Shown here: positions 27,858 to 37,340 of the stretch, one piece after another | Numbering within the stretch: the stretch's first letter is position 1 | How the letters are laid out: each line of letters opens with the position of its first letter | Assembly (NCBI RefSeq): GCF_014077005.1 | Contig: NZ_JACGVC010000052.1 | Coordinates: 18,393-82,392 of the forward strand | DNA: 64,000 bases | Direction: 5' to 3' | DNA from: Colwellia sp. MB3u-45 | Lineage (GTDB): Bacteria; Pseudomonadota; Gammaproteobacteria; Enterobacterales; Alteromonadaceae | Position numbers and translations under genes: made by a program | Notes under the pieces: model-generated | Databases searched by the model: none | Seen by the model: the letters and a program-made list of their open reading frames with translations, nothing else | What the model was told of the DNA's origin: nothing

Positions 27858-28808
27858 GTGGCAGGTTCGAGTTTATTAACCTTACTTGATGATATTGCAA
27901 CGGTACTCGATGACGTGGCTATTTTATCAAAAGTAGCGGTAAAAAAAACCGCAGGTGTTCTCGGCGATGACTTAGCACTGAATGCCGAACAAGTTTCGGG
28001 TGTTAAGGCCGATAGAGAGTTACCTGTGGTTTGGGCTGTTGCCAAAGGCTCGTTTCTCAATAAATTGATTTTAGTGCCTTCTGCTTTGTTTATTAGTGCT
28101 TTTGTACCACCACTGATCACTGTGTTATTAGTGATTGGGGGCTTATTTCTTTGCTTTGAAGGTTTTGAAAAGGTTTCCCATAAATTTCTTCATAGTAAAA
28201 AAGCCTTGGCAGATGAACAGCAAGCACTACTTAACGCCGTTAACGATGAAAATATTGACATTGCGGCTTTTGAAAAAGAAAAAATAAAAGGCGCTATTCG
28301 TACTGATTTTATTCTTTCTGCAGAAATTGTGGTTATTGCTTTAGGCACAGTACAAGAAGCGGCGTTTCAAACACAAGTGCTGGTTGTTTCAACATTAGCT
28401 ATAGCGATTACTGTTGGGGTTTATGGGCTGGTTGCTGGTATTGTCAAATTAGATGACTTAGGTCTTTATCTGCTGAAAAACTCGGTGTCAGGGCACTTTA
28501 AGGCTTTGCAAAGCACTATGGGTCGCGGTTTATTGATGTTTGCGCCATTTTTAATGAAGCTATTAACTGTGGTAGGTACCATTGCGATGTTTTTGGTTGG
28601 TGGCGGTATTATTGTTCATAGTTTTTCATGGCTTGGTCGTCAATTTCATTACCTTGAACTTTGGGTAGGGCAATATTTTGGTAGTTTATCTGAAAGTATT
28701 TTATCGATTTTACTTAATGGCATCACAGGGATTATTGCCGGTGGTATAGTATTGGCAGTGGTTAGCTTAATCTCACGGTTGAAAAATAGGCGATTAACCA
28801 TAGAGTAG
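27858..28808 (+). CDS. yedI: YedI, DUF808 family inner-membrane protein
   Basis: A 316-residue membrane protein matching the DUF808/YedI family: AGSSLLTLLDDIATVLDDVA start, GVLGDDLALNAEQVSG, and about six to seven helices. GTG at 27858 follows AAAAGGAG. Function unknown in any species as far as I recall. It may share a transcript with hpf, 135 bases downstream, although a hairpin lies between them. Confidence 0.92.
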   Translation: MAGSSLLTLLDDIATVLDDVAILSKVAVKKTAGVLGDDLALNAEQVSGVKADRELPVVWAVAKGSFLNKLILVPSALFISAFVPPLITVLLVIGGLFLCFEGFEKVSHKFLHSKKALADEQQALLNAVNDENIDIAAFEKEKIKGAIRTDFILSAEIVVIALGTVQEAAFQTQVLVVSTLAIAITVGVYGLVAGIVKLDDLGLYLLKNSVSGHFKALQSTMGRGLLMFAPFLMKLLTVVGTIAMFLVGGGIIVHSFSWLGRQFHYLELWVGQYFGSLSESILSILLNGITGIIAGGIVLAVVSLISRLKNRRLTIE

Positions 28809-28859
28809 ACCTAAGTTTATCTTAATTTAATACAGGCTTTTCAATTGCATAGCGTAAAT

Positions 28860-28898
28860 GCGACAAAATATTTCATTTTAGCTATTGTATTTTGTCGC
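28860..28898 (+). promoter_or_regulatory. Hairpin in the hpf leader
   Basis: GCGACAAAATA (28860-28870) pairs perfectly with 28888-28898 across a 17-base loop, 45 bases before hpf. There is only a short T stretch, so it may regulate hpf or weakly end yedI. Confidence 0.5.
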
Positions 28899-28943
28899 TT
28901 TCGCCCTGAATATATAATTGAAGACAACCAATAAGGTAGCAAT

Positions 28944-29279
28944 ATGAAAATAATTATTTCCGGACATCACGTTGAAATTACCGACGGTATTAACCAAGCA
29001 GTTGAAAGCAAATTTGCTAAAATTGCTAAACATTTCCCAAGCTTAATGACCCTAGACGTCATTATCACCGTAGAGCCCAATCAACAAAAACTAGAAGTTT
29101 CTACCACTTATGAAGGCGCTACTGTCTCAGTTAACGCTGTCGACAAAGAATTGTATGCCGCGATAGCAAGTGCAGCGAGTAAGCTTGAAGCGGCTTTAGC
29201 ACATCGTAAAGGTGTATTATCGGCTAAGCAAAAAAAGAAGTTTGAAGTAGAGCAGTCAAACGCTTTTGAAAGTCCTTAA
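28944..29279 (+). CDS. hpf: Short ribosome hibernation promoting factor
   Basis: A 111-residue S30AE-domain protein (MKIIISGHHVEITDGINQAV, then HRKGVLSAKQKKK at the end). Short HPF/RaiA proteins bind the decoding centre of the 30S subunit in stationary phase and help form or protect inactive ribosomes. It lacks the long-HPF C-terminal domain. It is usually found after rpoN, which is not here. HPF is preferred over RaiA on length and end, but the paralogue could be confused. Confidence 0.88.
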   Translation: MKIIISGHHVEITDGINQAVESKFAKIAKHFPSLMTLDVIITVEPNQQKLEVSTTYEGATVSVNAVDKELYAAIASAASKLEAALAHRKGVLSAKQKKKFEVEQSNAFESP

Positions 29280-29341
29280 ATCATGTCAGTTAATCTTAAC
29301 TAACAGTTAAAACTAACACTAAAAATAAAAGTTAAAAACCA

Positions 29342-29367
29342 AAGGCCGTTATTAAACGGTCTTTTTT
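29342..29367 (+). terminator. Intrinsic terminator of hpf
   Basis: AAGGCCGTT pairs with AACGGTCTT (one G-U) and is followed by a run of six T. Confidence 0.85.
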
Positions 29368-29726
29368 ATATTCAGGCCTATTTCAAACCTATTTTCTTTT
29401 TAAGCATGTGTGCGCTGATTACATTGCTAAATACATAGCTCAATACATGGCTCAATACATGCCCCTAGTGAGTTAAAGCCAGTTACTTATATCTACATCA
29501 GATGAAATAATGCCAAGACACTATCCCTAGTTTATCCCGCTTGTGAATGTTGCGAAAAAGCGCACTTGAATCCACTAAGATATAAAATTTAGCTACCCTT
29601 GAGGTTATTTACTTAACAATTAGATGAAGTATGGCTATTACTTAAATGTTTACGTAAAATAGCCCTATTGGCTTTATATGACAAAACTTACTATAAAGCG
29701 TACTTTTATCTCCTCCAAGGAATTCC
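29368..29726. other. Intergenic region without gene
   Basis: About 360 bases with a duplicated GCTCAATACATG (29438-29461) and no recognisable gene or RNA. Confidence 0.4.
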
Positions 29727-30017
29727 ATGAAAAAAACATTCGAGTTAACTCACCCTAAAATTAAAGTCGCTAGAATGGTTGAGTCAGCGAAACACGAAGT
29801 TAAAAAATATTTAAAACGTGAGCGCAATAAAAAGCTACCTGAAGATGCGGATTATTGGGATTTTGATTGTAAAATTGGAAAGTCAGAGCAAACAGCTGAC
29901 GTTATTCATGTGACAGCGATTAGCCAAGAAATTGATACGCTTGTAGCGGCAGAGTTAAACGCATTTTATCTTGAAATATTGGTTAAACCAGCAGTTCGTA
30001 CTTTTGAAGAAAAATAG
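29727..30017 (+). CDS. DUF6172 family protein
   Basis: A 96-residue basic protein. MKKTFELTHPKIKVARMVES, KRERNKKLP and DYWDFDCKIG match the DUF6172 family as I remember it. Function unknown. A good AAGGAAT ribosome site precedes the ATG. It converges on the deacetylase gene with a perfect hairpin between them. Confidence 0.82.
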   Translation: MKKTFELTHPKIKVARMVESAKHEVKKYLKRERNKKLPEDADYWDFDCKIGKSEQTADVIHVTAISQEIDTLVAAELNAFYLEILVKPAVRTFEEK

Positions 30018-30065
30018 CGACTAGCAGCATTGATAGGGCTTTAAAGGTCAATATTTACCCTGCTA

Positions 30066-30091
30066 TGACCTAAAGCAAATGCTTTAGGTCA
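30066..30091. terminator. Hairpin between convergent genes, likely two-way terminator
   Basis: Perfect 11-bp stem TGACCTAAAGC/GCTTTAGGTCA with an AAAT loop. T tracts on both sides are poor, so termination is inferred from its position between convergent stops. Confidence 0.55.
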
Positions 30092-30131
30092 AGTTTACTT
30101 AAGCCAAAGGCTAGTGGTGATTATATTTCAA

Positions 30132-31055
30132 CTAATAGCCAATTAAGCCATTAATATGTGCGACCGCACTTCTGCCTAAAGCGTTCAGAGCATATCCTCC
30201 TTCAAGCACTGAGACAATACGCCCTTGAGCATATTTATCAGCAAGCGTTTTAAGTTGGTCAGTTACCCAACGATAATCTTCATCCACTAAACTCACTTGT
30301 GACATGTCATCTTCGATATGCGCGTCAAACCCGGCAGAAATAAATATTATTTCTGGTTTAAACTTGTTCAATGCCGGCAGCCAAGTATCAAGAATAGCTT
30401 GTCGAAAATCAGCACTTTTTGCTGTCGCAGCTAATGGTGTGTTAATGATGGGGGGCGTAGTACTTTCTTTAATTTCAAAGGGATAGAATGGGTATTGATA
30501 AGTAGAACAGAATAAATAACCTTTTTTATTTTTTATAATATCTTCTGTACCATTGCCATGATGAACGTCAAAATCAACAATAGCCACACGCTTTAATTTA
30601 TAGTGCTCTTTGGCGTAGGCGGCGGCAATAGCGACATTGTTAAAAAAACAAAAACCCATACCTTTATTATATTCAGCATGATGGCCGGGTGGTCTAGTCG
30701 CGCAAAATGCCGATGAAATTTCTTTTGACATCACTAAGTCTACTGCGTCTTTGGCAGCACCGGCAGAAAGTAAGGCGGCATTAAGGGTATCTGGGGTCAT
30801 AATGGTATCGTCATCAACATTATAAGTGCCTTCACTCGGGGCATTGGCAAAAATTGATTCGATATAGTTTTTGTCATGTGCTAAATAAAGTAGTTCCTTA
30901 TCAATAGGTTTAGCGTTAAATTGTCGAATAACATAATCCAAACCGCTACGAATAAGCTGATCCTGAATAGCCGCCATACGTTCTGGCGCCTCAGGGTGAT
31001 GCTTTCCCATATCGTGGGTCAAGCAATGGTGGTGACTAATTACGCCGACTGTCAT
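30132..31055 (-). CDS. AcuC-like histone deacetylase family protein
   Basis: A 307-residue Zn-dependent deacetylase. RPPGHHAEYNKGMGFCFFNN has the catalytic His pair, VDFDVHHGNG the metal Asp and His, and SAGFDAH the second metal Asp. Family members remove acetyl groups from protein lysines or polyamines. AAAGGAA precedes the ATG. It is 110 bases downstream of the CoA-transferase-GNAT gene on the same strand, so the two are probably co-transcribed. That resembles the acuABC logic of reversible acetylation control, which is inference. Confidence 0.92.
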   Translation of the reverse strand: MTVGVISHHHCLTHDMGKHHPEAPERMAAIQDQLIRSGLDYVIRQFNAKPIDKELLYLAHDKNYIESIFANAPSEGTYNVDDDTIMTPDTLNAALLSAGAAKDAVDLVMSKEISSAFCATRPPGHHAEYNKGMGFCFFNNVAIAAAYAKEHYKLKRVAIVDFDVHHGNGTEDIIKNKKGYLFCSTYQYPFYPFEIKESTTPPIINTPLAATAKSADFRQAILDTWLPALNKFKPEIIFISAGFDAHIEDDMSQVSLVDEDYRWVTDQLKTLADKYAQGRIVSVLEGGYALNALGRSAVAHINGLIGY

Positions 31056-31165
31056 ATTTACATTCCTTTATCTCTGAGCTATTAAGTTATTTATAAATTA
31101 CTTATCACTTAATAGTAGTTTAGTTGCTTAAATTTTCTTTTGTGTGCTTATACCCAATTGATTAA

Positions 31166-33001
31166 TTATAGTGTGTAAGCCAAGCTTACTTCGTCATAAT
31201 CTTGAGAAGGTGCTCTTAAAAAACCTGCATTTTCAAATACTTTTAACATAGGAGCATTGTCTCGTCGTACACTAGCAACCAATTGCGTTAAACCACGAAT
31301 TTTAGCGATAGCGATTAATTCACTCAGTAGTGCTTTTGCCATACCTTTGCCGCGTTTACTCTCTTTAATAACAAAAGCCACTTCAGCACTATTACTTGCT
31401 TCAAGGTAATAATAACGAGCAACACCTTGTATAGATTCACCTAAATCATCTCGTTCAGTTAAACACAAGGCTAAGTCAACCTGCTGGTTGACACTGACGA
31501 GATCACAGGACTTCTCTCGGGTCATTTGTGTCATATGATGGTTGTATCGCATCATTAATGTTTCTTGGTTATGAGAATAAAAAAACTCTTGTAGTTTACG
31601 TTCGTCTGAAGGCGATAAGGGTCTAAGGAAGTATTCAGAATCAGCAAAAGTAAAACGTTTGATCTCAACTTTACCCAGTTCAGGTACTGATGTTGGCGTG
31701 TTTTCTTGGTATTCAGGCACCCAATAATGTTTTCGCACATCTTTAAGTAGTTGAGCGCGAAATTTAGGGTGGGCAATACGTATTAATTCTAATGCGCGTT
31801 CACGAATACTTTTACCTTGCAGCGAAGCGATACCATATTCAGTGACTACATAAGCCACATGACCCCGTGAGGTAACTACACCGCCACCCTCGGTAATGTG
31901 CGCGACGATACGAGATATTTTGCCATCTTTGGTTGTCGATGGCAGGGCAATAATGGGTTTACCGCCTTTACTTAATGAGGCGCCACGAATAAAGTCAACT
32001 TGGCCACCAATACCACTATAAAAATAATAGCCGATGGAGTCAGAAACCACTTGCCCGGTTAAGTCAACTTCGATGGCGCTATTGATAGAAACCATGTTGT
32101 CGTTACGGGCAATGTTCACTGGCGAATTAATGTGTTCGCTCGGGTAGAACTCTACATGGGGATTACCATCAACAAACTTATATAAGCGACGAGTGCCGAT
32201 ACAATAACTGATGACGGTTTTTCCTTTATGAAAGGTTTTTTTGCGATTGTTGATAACACCGGAAAGCATTAAGTCGATAATGCCGTCAGATATTAATTCA
32301 CTGTGTACACCTAAATCTTTATGGTTAGCTAAGTAACGCAAGATAGCAGATGGAATTTTACCAATACCAATTTGGATAGTAGAACCGTCTTCTACTAACA
32401 TAGCCACGTATTGACCTACTTGTTCTGTGACCTGATCAATTTCAGGCTCGGGCAATTCGGGTAAATATTGTTCAACGGTGATGTGAGCGTGAATTTGACT
32501 CATATGGACAAAACTATGACCATTAGTGCGTGGCATTTTAGGGTTAATTTGTGCGATAACCACCTTAGCTTTTTTAATGGCTGCGGGTACAATATCAACC
32601 GTGACCCCAAGCGAACAATAACCGTATTCATCGGGTGGGCCAACCATGATTAAGGCTACGTCTAAGGGTAAAATATTTTCATTAAATAGCCTTGGGATTT
32701 CAGATAAAAATGTCGGGGTATAATCAGCGCGCCCTTCATTAATTGCCGTACGAATTTTTTCGCCACCAATAAAAAATGCGTTGACCTTAAATAGGTCTTG
32801 GTGCTTTTTATCAGCCCAAACGTTGTCTGAAAGCGTTAAAATATGAACAACTTCAATATCATGTAAACCATCGCTATTGGCAATAAGGTTATCAATTAAG
32901 GCATTGGGTACTGCGGCATTAGAGCCAATAAAAACTCGATTGCCAGATTTGAGGTATTTAGACCAGTCTATAGAAGATTGGCGCTGTTTGCGTATCTGCA
33001 T
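31166..33001 (-). CDS. Acetyl-CoA hydrolase/transferase fused to GNAT acetyltransferase
   Basis: A 611-residue two-part protein. Residues 1 to about 430 form an acetyl-CoA hydrolase/CoA-transferase family domain (GPPDEYGYCSLGV, GIGKIPSAIL, SGIGGQVDFIRGA, VVTEYGIASLQGK). From about 450 to the end is a GNAT domain with acetyl-CoA loop ESKRGKGMAKALL and a C-terminal NAGF. It could move CoA between acetate-like acids and acylate a target. The downstream deacetylase suggests a matched acetyl-cycle. The fusion is known in marine gammaproteobacteria and pseudomonads; the substrate is not. Confidence 0.9.
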   Translation of the reverse strand: MQIRKQRQSSIDWSKYLKSGNRVFIGSNAAVPNALIDNLIANSDGLHDIEVVHILTLSDNVWADKKHQDLFKVNAFFIGGEKIRTAINEGRADYTPTFLSEIPRLFNENILPLDVALIMVGPPDEYGYCSLGVTVDIVPAAIKKAKVVIAQINPKMPRTNGHSFVHMSQIHAHITVEQYLPELPEPEIDQVTEQVGQYVAMLVEDGSTIQIGIGKIPSAILRYLANHKDLGVHSELISDGIIDLMLSGVINNRKKTFHKGKTVISYCIGTRRLYKFVDGNPHVEFYPSEHINSPVNIARNDNMVSINSAIEVDLTGQVVSDSIGYYFYSGIGGQVDFIRGASLSKGGKPIIALPSTTKDGKISRIVAHITEGGGVVTSRGHVAYVVTEYGIASLQGKSIRERALELIRIAHPKFRAQLLKDVRKHYWVPEYQENTPTSVPELGKVEIKRFTFADSEYFLRPLSPSDERKLQEFFYSHNQETLMMRYNHHMTQMTREKSCDLVSVNQQVDLALCLTERDDLGESIQGVARYYYLEASNSAEVAFVIKESKRGKGMAKALLSELIAIAKIRGLTQLVASVRRDNAPMLKVFENAGFLRAPSQDYDEVSLAYTL

Positions 33002-33628
33002 AATTGTCTCTGAATTCTCTTGGTTTGGGCAAGGTTACAATTAAATTTATCACAGAATGTAAACTGTATCTGTTTAATAGCAGATTTATGAATTAGCGAG
33101 TCTACTTTATACCTAGGTAAAACCGCTAAATACATAGTATTTATTCAATAATTACTTGTTCTACTGATTAAGTAAAAGCTACATGAAAGTTACATAAACA
33201 ACGAAAAAGTTGGTTTTTTAGCCAGTAGAAATGATCAAATAATGAGTGAGTATCGTATCAGTATGCACTAAGGGTTAAGTTATTAGTTGATCCGAGTCAA
33301 AGCCTCTGCATTATTAGACTAAATAACTAGCCAAATAGCAGGAGATAATATCTAACTTTTACAAATTAAGTATTAAGTATTAAGTAGTCATTATTTATTG
33401 TGTACCTTGACCAAGAGGGGCTATAGACACTGAAATAACGCTTGTGAACGATTTTAAGCTTCAACACCATAGAATATAGTTGTTAGCGTTAGGCTATTCT
33501 TGCAGAAACGAGTAATGTCGATAATGTGTGGAGAGCTTTTTATTGAAAAGTTTTTAATGACGCTCTTGCTTTTGAGCAAAGCAGACGTTGTTTGAGCTAG
33601 TAAACTGAGTTTGTCTTAGCGGGGATTT
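33002..33628. other. Intergenic region holding a MITE-like repeat
   Basis: These 627 bases include a diverged copy of the 160-bp repeat (33084-33259) and short tandem AGTATTA copies near 33370. No gene was recognised before the small membrane protein. Confidence 0.5.
33084..33259. repeat. MITE-like dispersed repeat, diverged copy A
   Basis: It shares TCTACTTTATAC near its left end and CCAGTARAAATGATCARATAATGAGTGAG at its right end with copy B at 43326-43485, plus most of the interior. It carries an extra stretch of about 20 bases and its terminal repeats have decayed. Confidence 0.75.
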
Positions 33629-33889
33629 ATGTCGGTATTAGTACAAGTACGTTTAATTAAGTTTTTTATTTCGATAGGTATTACGCTCCTTATTTTAGGA
33701 TATTACTTACTTTTATATGTAGACCTACCAACAAAAATGGGTGTTACGGGTATTATTATTTGTGCCTGCTGTATTGCATTTGGTTTGCTTTTTTCATTAC
33801 CGACAAAACTGTATTTAACTCTGTTATTAATGGCCCGTGAACGGGGTCAACAGCAAAACTTAACGGTAAATAAAAAAGCAGAGAAGTAG
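33629..33889 (+). CDS. Small two-helix membrane protein, unknown
   Basis: An 86-residue protein with two clear hydrophobic helices (about 8-28 and 38-60) and a short basic-polar C-terminus. It has no family motif I recognise. GGGG upstream could serve as a weak ribosome site. It converges on the 389-residue gene with a shared hairpin between stops. Confidence 0.65.
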   Translation: MSVLVQVRLIKFFISIGITLLILGYYLLLYVDLPTKMGVTGIIICACCIAFGLLFSLPTKLYLTLLLMARERGQQQNLTVNKKAEK

Positions 33890-33904
33890 CTGATATTTTA
33901 ACCA

Positions 33905-33931
33905 TAAAAAAAGCCCAATGCTATTGGGCTT
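33905..33931 (-). terminator. Terminator of the 389-codon gene (two-way hairpin)
   Basis: Perfect 9-bp stem AAGCCCAAT/ATTGGGCTT (33911-33919 with 33923-33931). Read on the minus strand, a T7-8 run follows, so it terminates the gene at 33972-35141. The plus-strand gene may also use it. Confidence 0.88.
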
Positions 33932-33971
33932 ATAATAATTTAATTTCAATAAGCTGAGCTTAAAGTAAACA

Positions 33972-35141
33972 CTAACCAAAAATGTTACGCATTAAGGTTA
34001 TCGCTTGATCAACGGTTTTACCATCTTTAACGCTGTTCACTATGGTGCTGCGCATATTGAGAATAAAGTCAGGAATATCATCTGATTCAAAAGCTTTATC
34101 TACAATAGCTTCGGCTGACGCTTTACTACGTTTTACCGCTTTAGCGACACCAATTTTTATTTTTTTAGGCTTATCACGCATACGAATATAGTTAGAGTTT
34201 TGTGCCAATGAATTGTCAGCAAACAAAAACAAATCAATTAATATGGCTCGATTTTGCCAAAGCTGAAGTTCAGCTTCATCGCTAGGCATTTCACTGCGCC
34301 ACCATTGTGTGTTTCTAATGGCTTCTATCATCTCATGCCAATAATCATCAAAGCTTTGGTTGTTGAGTTTTACTAAACCTAAGCCTTGCGAAAGGGTATC
34401 TATTTTACCACTGTTTAGAGCAATAAATTGGTCTGGGCGGCGCATAGCCAATAAACGAGTTGCTGCACTTAAGGGCGCTTTTTCTTCATTAGTATGGTTG
34501 GCAAATATTGCTTTGTAGGCATTAACAAAGTTTTGATAGTCTGCCAAGGTAACGTCACCGTCTAATGGAATATGATCAAGCGCTTGATCAAAATCTTTTG
34601 GGTGAGACTTTAATAACTGGTGAAAGGTTTTTGCGCCGCGTGTGCCGGCAAACCATTCAACATCAAAGTCATAAACACTAATATCATGCTGGGCGCTATG
34701 CTTGCCTGCAAAAGCTAATCTGTCTTCATCAATCATTTCAGCTAATTTATTATGGCGTAGCGTCGCAATATAATTTAAGAGTTTAAGTCTTTCTGGTAAG
34801 GCTTGTAATTTTGAGTGTTCTTGTACAAAACTAGTAAATATTGGCCATGGGATAATACGAGCCATTTTTAATTGGCAAGCACTAACACCGTTTGACATGG
34901 TGTCTTGTAGTTTTTTTAAGGGTTTTTGTTGACTAGGTTCTAATAAATCTTGGTTGATGTCGTGTAAGCAAATTCGGTATAACTCTCTGCACCAGTTAAG
35001 AAAACTATCTGGATGACTCTCTACTTTTACTGCCATTAAATTAAGGCTGAGATCGGCAACTAACGACAAGGCATTTTGGTAAATTGTTTGTTCGGTAGCG
35101 CTAAGCGACATGGCATTTGGCGAGGTAAGTAATTTTCTCAT
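33972..35141 (-). CDS. Conserved-looking protein of unknown function, 389 residues
   Basis: A soluble, mostly helical protein. Its middle contains LLAMRRPDQFIALNSGKIDT and later SEMPSDEAELQLWQNRAILID. These look like a segment I associate with restriction-linked or McrB-type N-terminal proteins, but I cannot name the family. A basic stretch (KPKKIKIGVAKAVKRSKA) lies near 335-355. I chose ATG 35141; an in-frame TTG at 35171 and ATG at 35111 are alternatives, all without a good ribosome site. It has a strong terminator and no partner. Confidence 0.7.
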   Translation of the reverse strand: MRKLLTSPNAMSLSATEQTIYQNALSLVADLSLNLMAVKVESHPDSFLNWCRELYRICLHDINQDLLEPSQQKPLKKLQDTMSNGVSACQLKMARIIPWPIFTSFVQEHSKLQALPERLKLLNYIATLRHNKLAEMIDEDRLAFAGKHSAQHDISVYDFDVEWFAGTRGAKTFHQLLKSHPKDFDQALDHIPLDGDVTLADYQNFVNAYKAIFANHTNEEKAPLSAATRLLAMRRPDQFIALNSGKIDTLSQGLGLVKLNNQSFDDYWHEMIEAIRNTQWWRSEMPSDEAELQLWQNRAILIDLFLFADNSLAQNSNYIRMRDKPKKIKIGVAKAVKRSKASAEAIVDKAFESDDIPDFILNMRSTIVNSVKDGKTVDQAITLMRNIFG

Positions 35142-35351
35142 GAAACAGGGGTTTTCCGATGATAAAAACAAAAATAGGTCGGCATGATACGTGTAAAATA
35201 ACCTATTACAAGTGCTAAGACTTAAATTAGGGGATAAACTCTACGCTGGCGCATAAAAAAACAATATGTGGAGGGTTAATAAACGAAAACCTTTGCCGAT
35301 TCAATTTTTAAAACTTAGCAGACAAAGGCTGACTGTTGCGAAAAGTAACCG

Positions 35352-35618
35352 TTAGTCGGTGGTTACTGTTTCTGGTGACCTGGTATAATACTTAACTAAA
35401 CCAATCACCGAGGCGGCAATCCAAAATAGTTCAATAACAAAACTCGCCAAATTAAAGTTATAGCACAGGCTAATTAACAGTAATATTGCGCCAAAAAGGT
35501 TCGTTAGGTTATAAGCCAAACTTTTAGGATTTAATTTTTCTAGTTGTAACATTATAAATGCGGCAACGATGAGAAAGGTTCCTGACATGCCAATGATATT
35601 AAATAATAAATCAATCAT
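35352..35618 (-). CDS. CBU_0592-family small membrane protein
   Basis: An 88-residue protein with three hydrophobic helices; LAYNLTNLFGAILLLISLCY matches the CBU_0592 family layout. ATG at 35618 is preferred because GGAG (complement of 35625-35628) lies six bases upstream. A longer frame to 35690 would add an implausible polar leader. Function unknown. Confidence 0.75.
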   Translation of the reverse strand: MIDLLFNIIGMSGTFLIVAAFIMLQLEKLNPKSLAYNLTNLFGAILLLISLCYNFNLASFVIELFWIAASVIGLVKYYTRSPETVTTD

Positions 35619-35966
35619 AAGAAACTCCAAGCTATAGAGGGTGATCCAAAATGCTGGCCCTATCCGTGGGTTGGATCGTTTTCGTTCCATGAAACAGCTT
35701 GTCGCTTTACCGATAGTAAGACTATAAGCGTTACTAGGATAATTTCGCCGTTATTGTAGGCAGTTTTTTGCATAAGGTAAAGCAACAAACGCTGACCAAG
35801 TGACAGAAATAGCAAGGTAGACATTTTCTTAAGTGCCGCAATATTGTCATTTATACTCAGTTTGAGTAGATTATAAAAATTGAACACCACATAATTTTTT
35901 GCATGCTTGTGCTTTACTTTAAAATACCTAGCCTAATATCCTAGTTTGACCATCAGCTTGTCGCTA
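35619..35966. other. Intergenic region without convincing gene
   Basis: About 350 bases. A 76-codon minus-strand frame crosses it but shows no ribosome site or family. Nothing else recognised. Confidence 0.4.
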
Positions 35967-37340
35967 TTAATCGTCGTCATCTATTTTCATTGCTTCAATG
36001 TTAATAATAGTTGAGCGATTTAGTGTTATCTTAAATCGTTGTATTTGTTGCAGTTCTTGTTTATCTGTTTGCATTAATACGACATTAATTTGGTAGCGGC
36101 GTTCAACCGCTTGCTTGGTTATTTTACTGCCATCAAGTGAATATAAACGGCCTTCTCCTTTTTTCAGGAAGCGAATAAAGGGGGTTAAATTAAAATAGAT
36201 ACGTTGCTGAATTTCATCATAGCCAGGCAAAAAACTTTTAGCATTAACTTTAGTGTCACTGCGAAAATGTAGCAATTGTGCCGCTTGTTTGTTTTGATGA
36301 CGCCGAGTTTGAAATAACTTATCAACTTGCTGAGGTAGATCTTTATTGCGAATATATTCTAGCCAAATGGTTTGACTAGCGATACGGGTTTTATTAACAT
36401 TATTTGTGTAAATATTTCTCCATTTAGGTAAGCCTTTTTGAATGCTACGCCAAATAACACGGGTTATATCGTCTTTAAATATCTCCCTTAAACCATAAAC
36501 AACGCCTAACATGCCTACTAAGGCAATCGTGACTTCAGTAAAGTTTGCCCGTGCATTTAGCACTAACAACATCACAAACGCCATAATAATCGCTGTAACT
36601 GTGCCACGCACAATGCGTTTTAAATTACGATTGAGGCTTTTCATTTCTTTTTGCAGTACGACGCCGTATTCGATTAATCGTTGCAGTAAACGCATTTTAT
36701 TGGTGATGCGGTTAGGGTCAGCTAAGGTAACTTCTGAATTATATTTATGGGTTGTACGGTATTCATTTTCACTGCGACATAGCGCAAACAAGAAGTTTCT
36801 TTCAGTGGAAAATTCACTACTTTTTGGTCCTCGAGATAGCAACTTTAAAAATGACTGCTCTACTTGCCAACTAAGGTAGTTGTCAGCATTTTGAAAAAAT
36901 GGACTGAGCTTTTTATCTGATGGCGTATATCGTCTTAATTTTTTCAGTAAACCAGAAATCAACTCTGCTAGTACAATGGCTTGTGGGTAAAAATCTTTAC
37001 TTTCTTTAAGCTTAATCGTTTGTTTTATATCAGTGTCGAGAGCAATTAAAATTTGATAAGAAAATAAATTAAGGTTAAGTCGATAGTCACTTAGTTCACC
37101 TTTTTTTTGGCTAATAAAGCGGCTTCTTACTAATGGCAAGTGCAGTTGGTCTGAGTAATAAGCACTATGATTTTCTATACTGCTATGAAAGTAATGCTCC
37201 TCGTCTAGGGTTTTAGGGCCGATACCCATTTCAACCGGTAATGAAAAGTATAAATCGAGTCTTTGGTGGTCAGTAGGCAACAACTGGTAACTGACCTTGA
37301 TGGAAAGGTTTTCGTCTTGGGTGAGTTTAGCGTTATTCAC
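35967..37340 (-). CDS. Membrane protein of unknown function, 457 residues
   Basis: A large N-terminal soluble region (1-240) is followed by two adjacent helices (about 245-265 and 270-287, IIMAFVMLLVLNA and VTIALVGMLGVVYGL). A C-terminal soluble region rich in basic residues ends in KIDDDD. Both flanks would face the same side. No family is recognised. GGATAG lies just before the ATG. The gene is apparently monocistronic. Confidence 0.7.
   Translation of the reverse strand: MNNAKLTQDENLSIKVSYQLLPTDHQRLDLYFSLPVEMGIGPKTLDEEHYFHSSIENHSAYYSDQLHLPLVRSRFISQKKGELSDYRLNLNLFSYQILIALDTDIKQTIKLKESKDFYPQAIVLAELISGLLKKLRRYTPSDKKLSPFFQNADNYLSWQVEQSFLKLLSRGPKSSEFSTERNFLFALCRSENEYRTTHKYNSEVTLADPNRITNKMRLLQRLIEYGVVLQKEMKSLNRNLKRIVRGTVTAIIMAFVMLLVLNARANFTEVTIALVGMLGVVYGLREIFKDDITRVIWRSIQKGLPKWRNIYTNNVNKTRIASQTIWLEYIRNKDLPQQVDKLFQTRRHQNKQAAQLLHFRSDTKVNAKSFLPGYDEIQQRIYFNLTPFIRFLKKGEGRLYSLDGSKITKQAVERRYQINVVLMQTDKQELQQIQRFKITLNRSTIINIEAMKIDDDD

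Noticed and set aside
30132..33001. Complete acuABC operon
   Set aside because: The GNAT is fused to a CoA-transferase and no AcuB-type CBS protein is present, so only the analogy is kept.
35660..35890. Minus-strand frame of 76 codons upstream of the CBU_0592-like gene
   Set aside because: No recognisable family and no Shine-Dalgarno; the better-supported start of the neighbour lies downstream of it.
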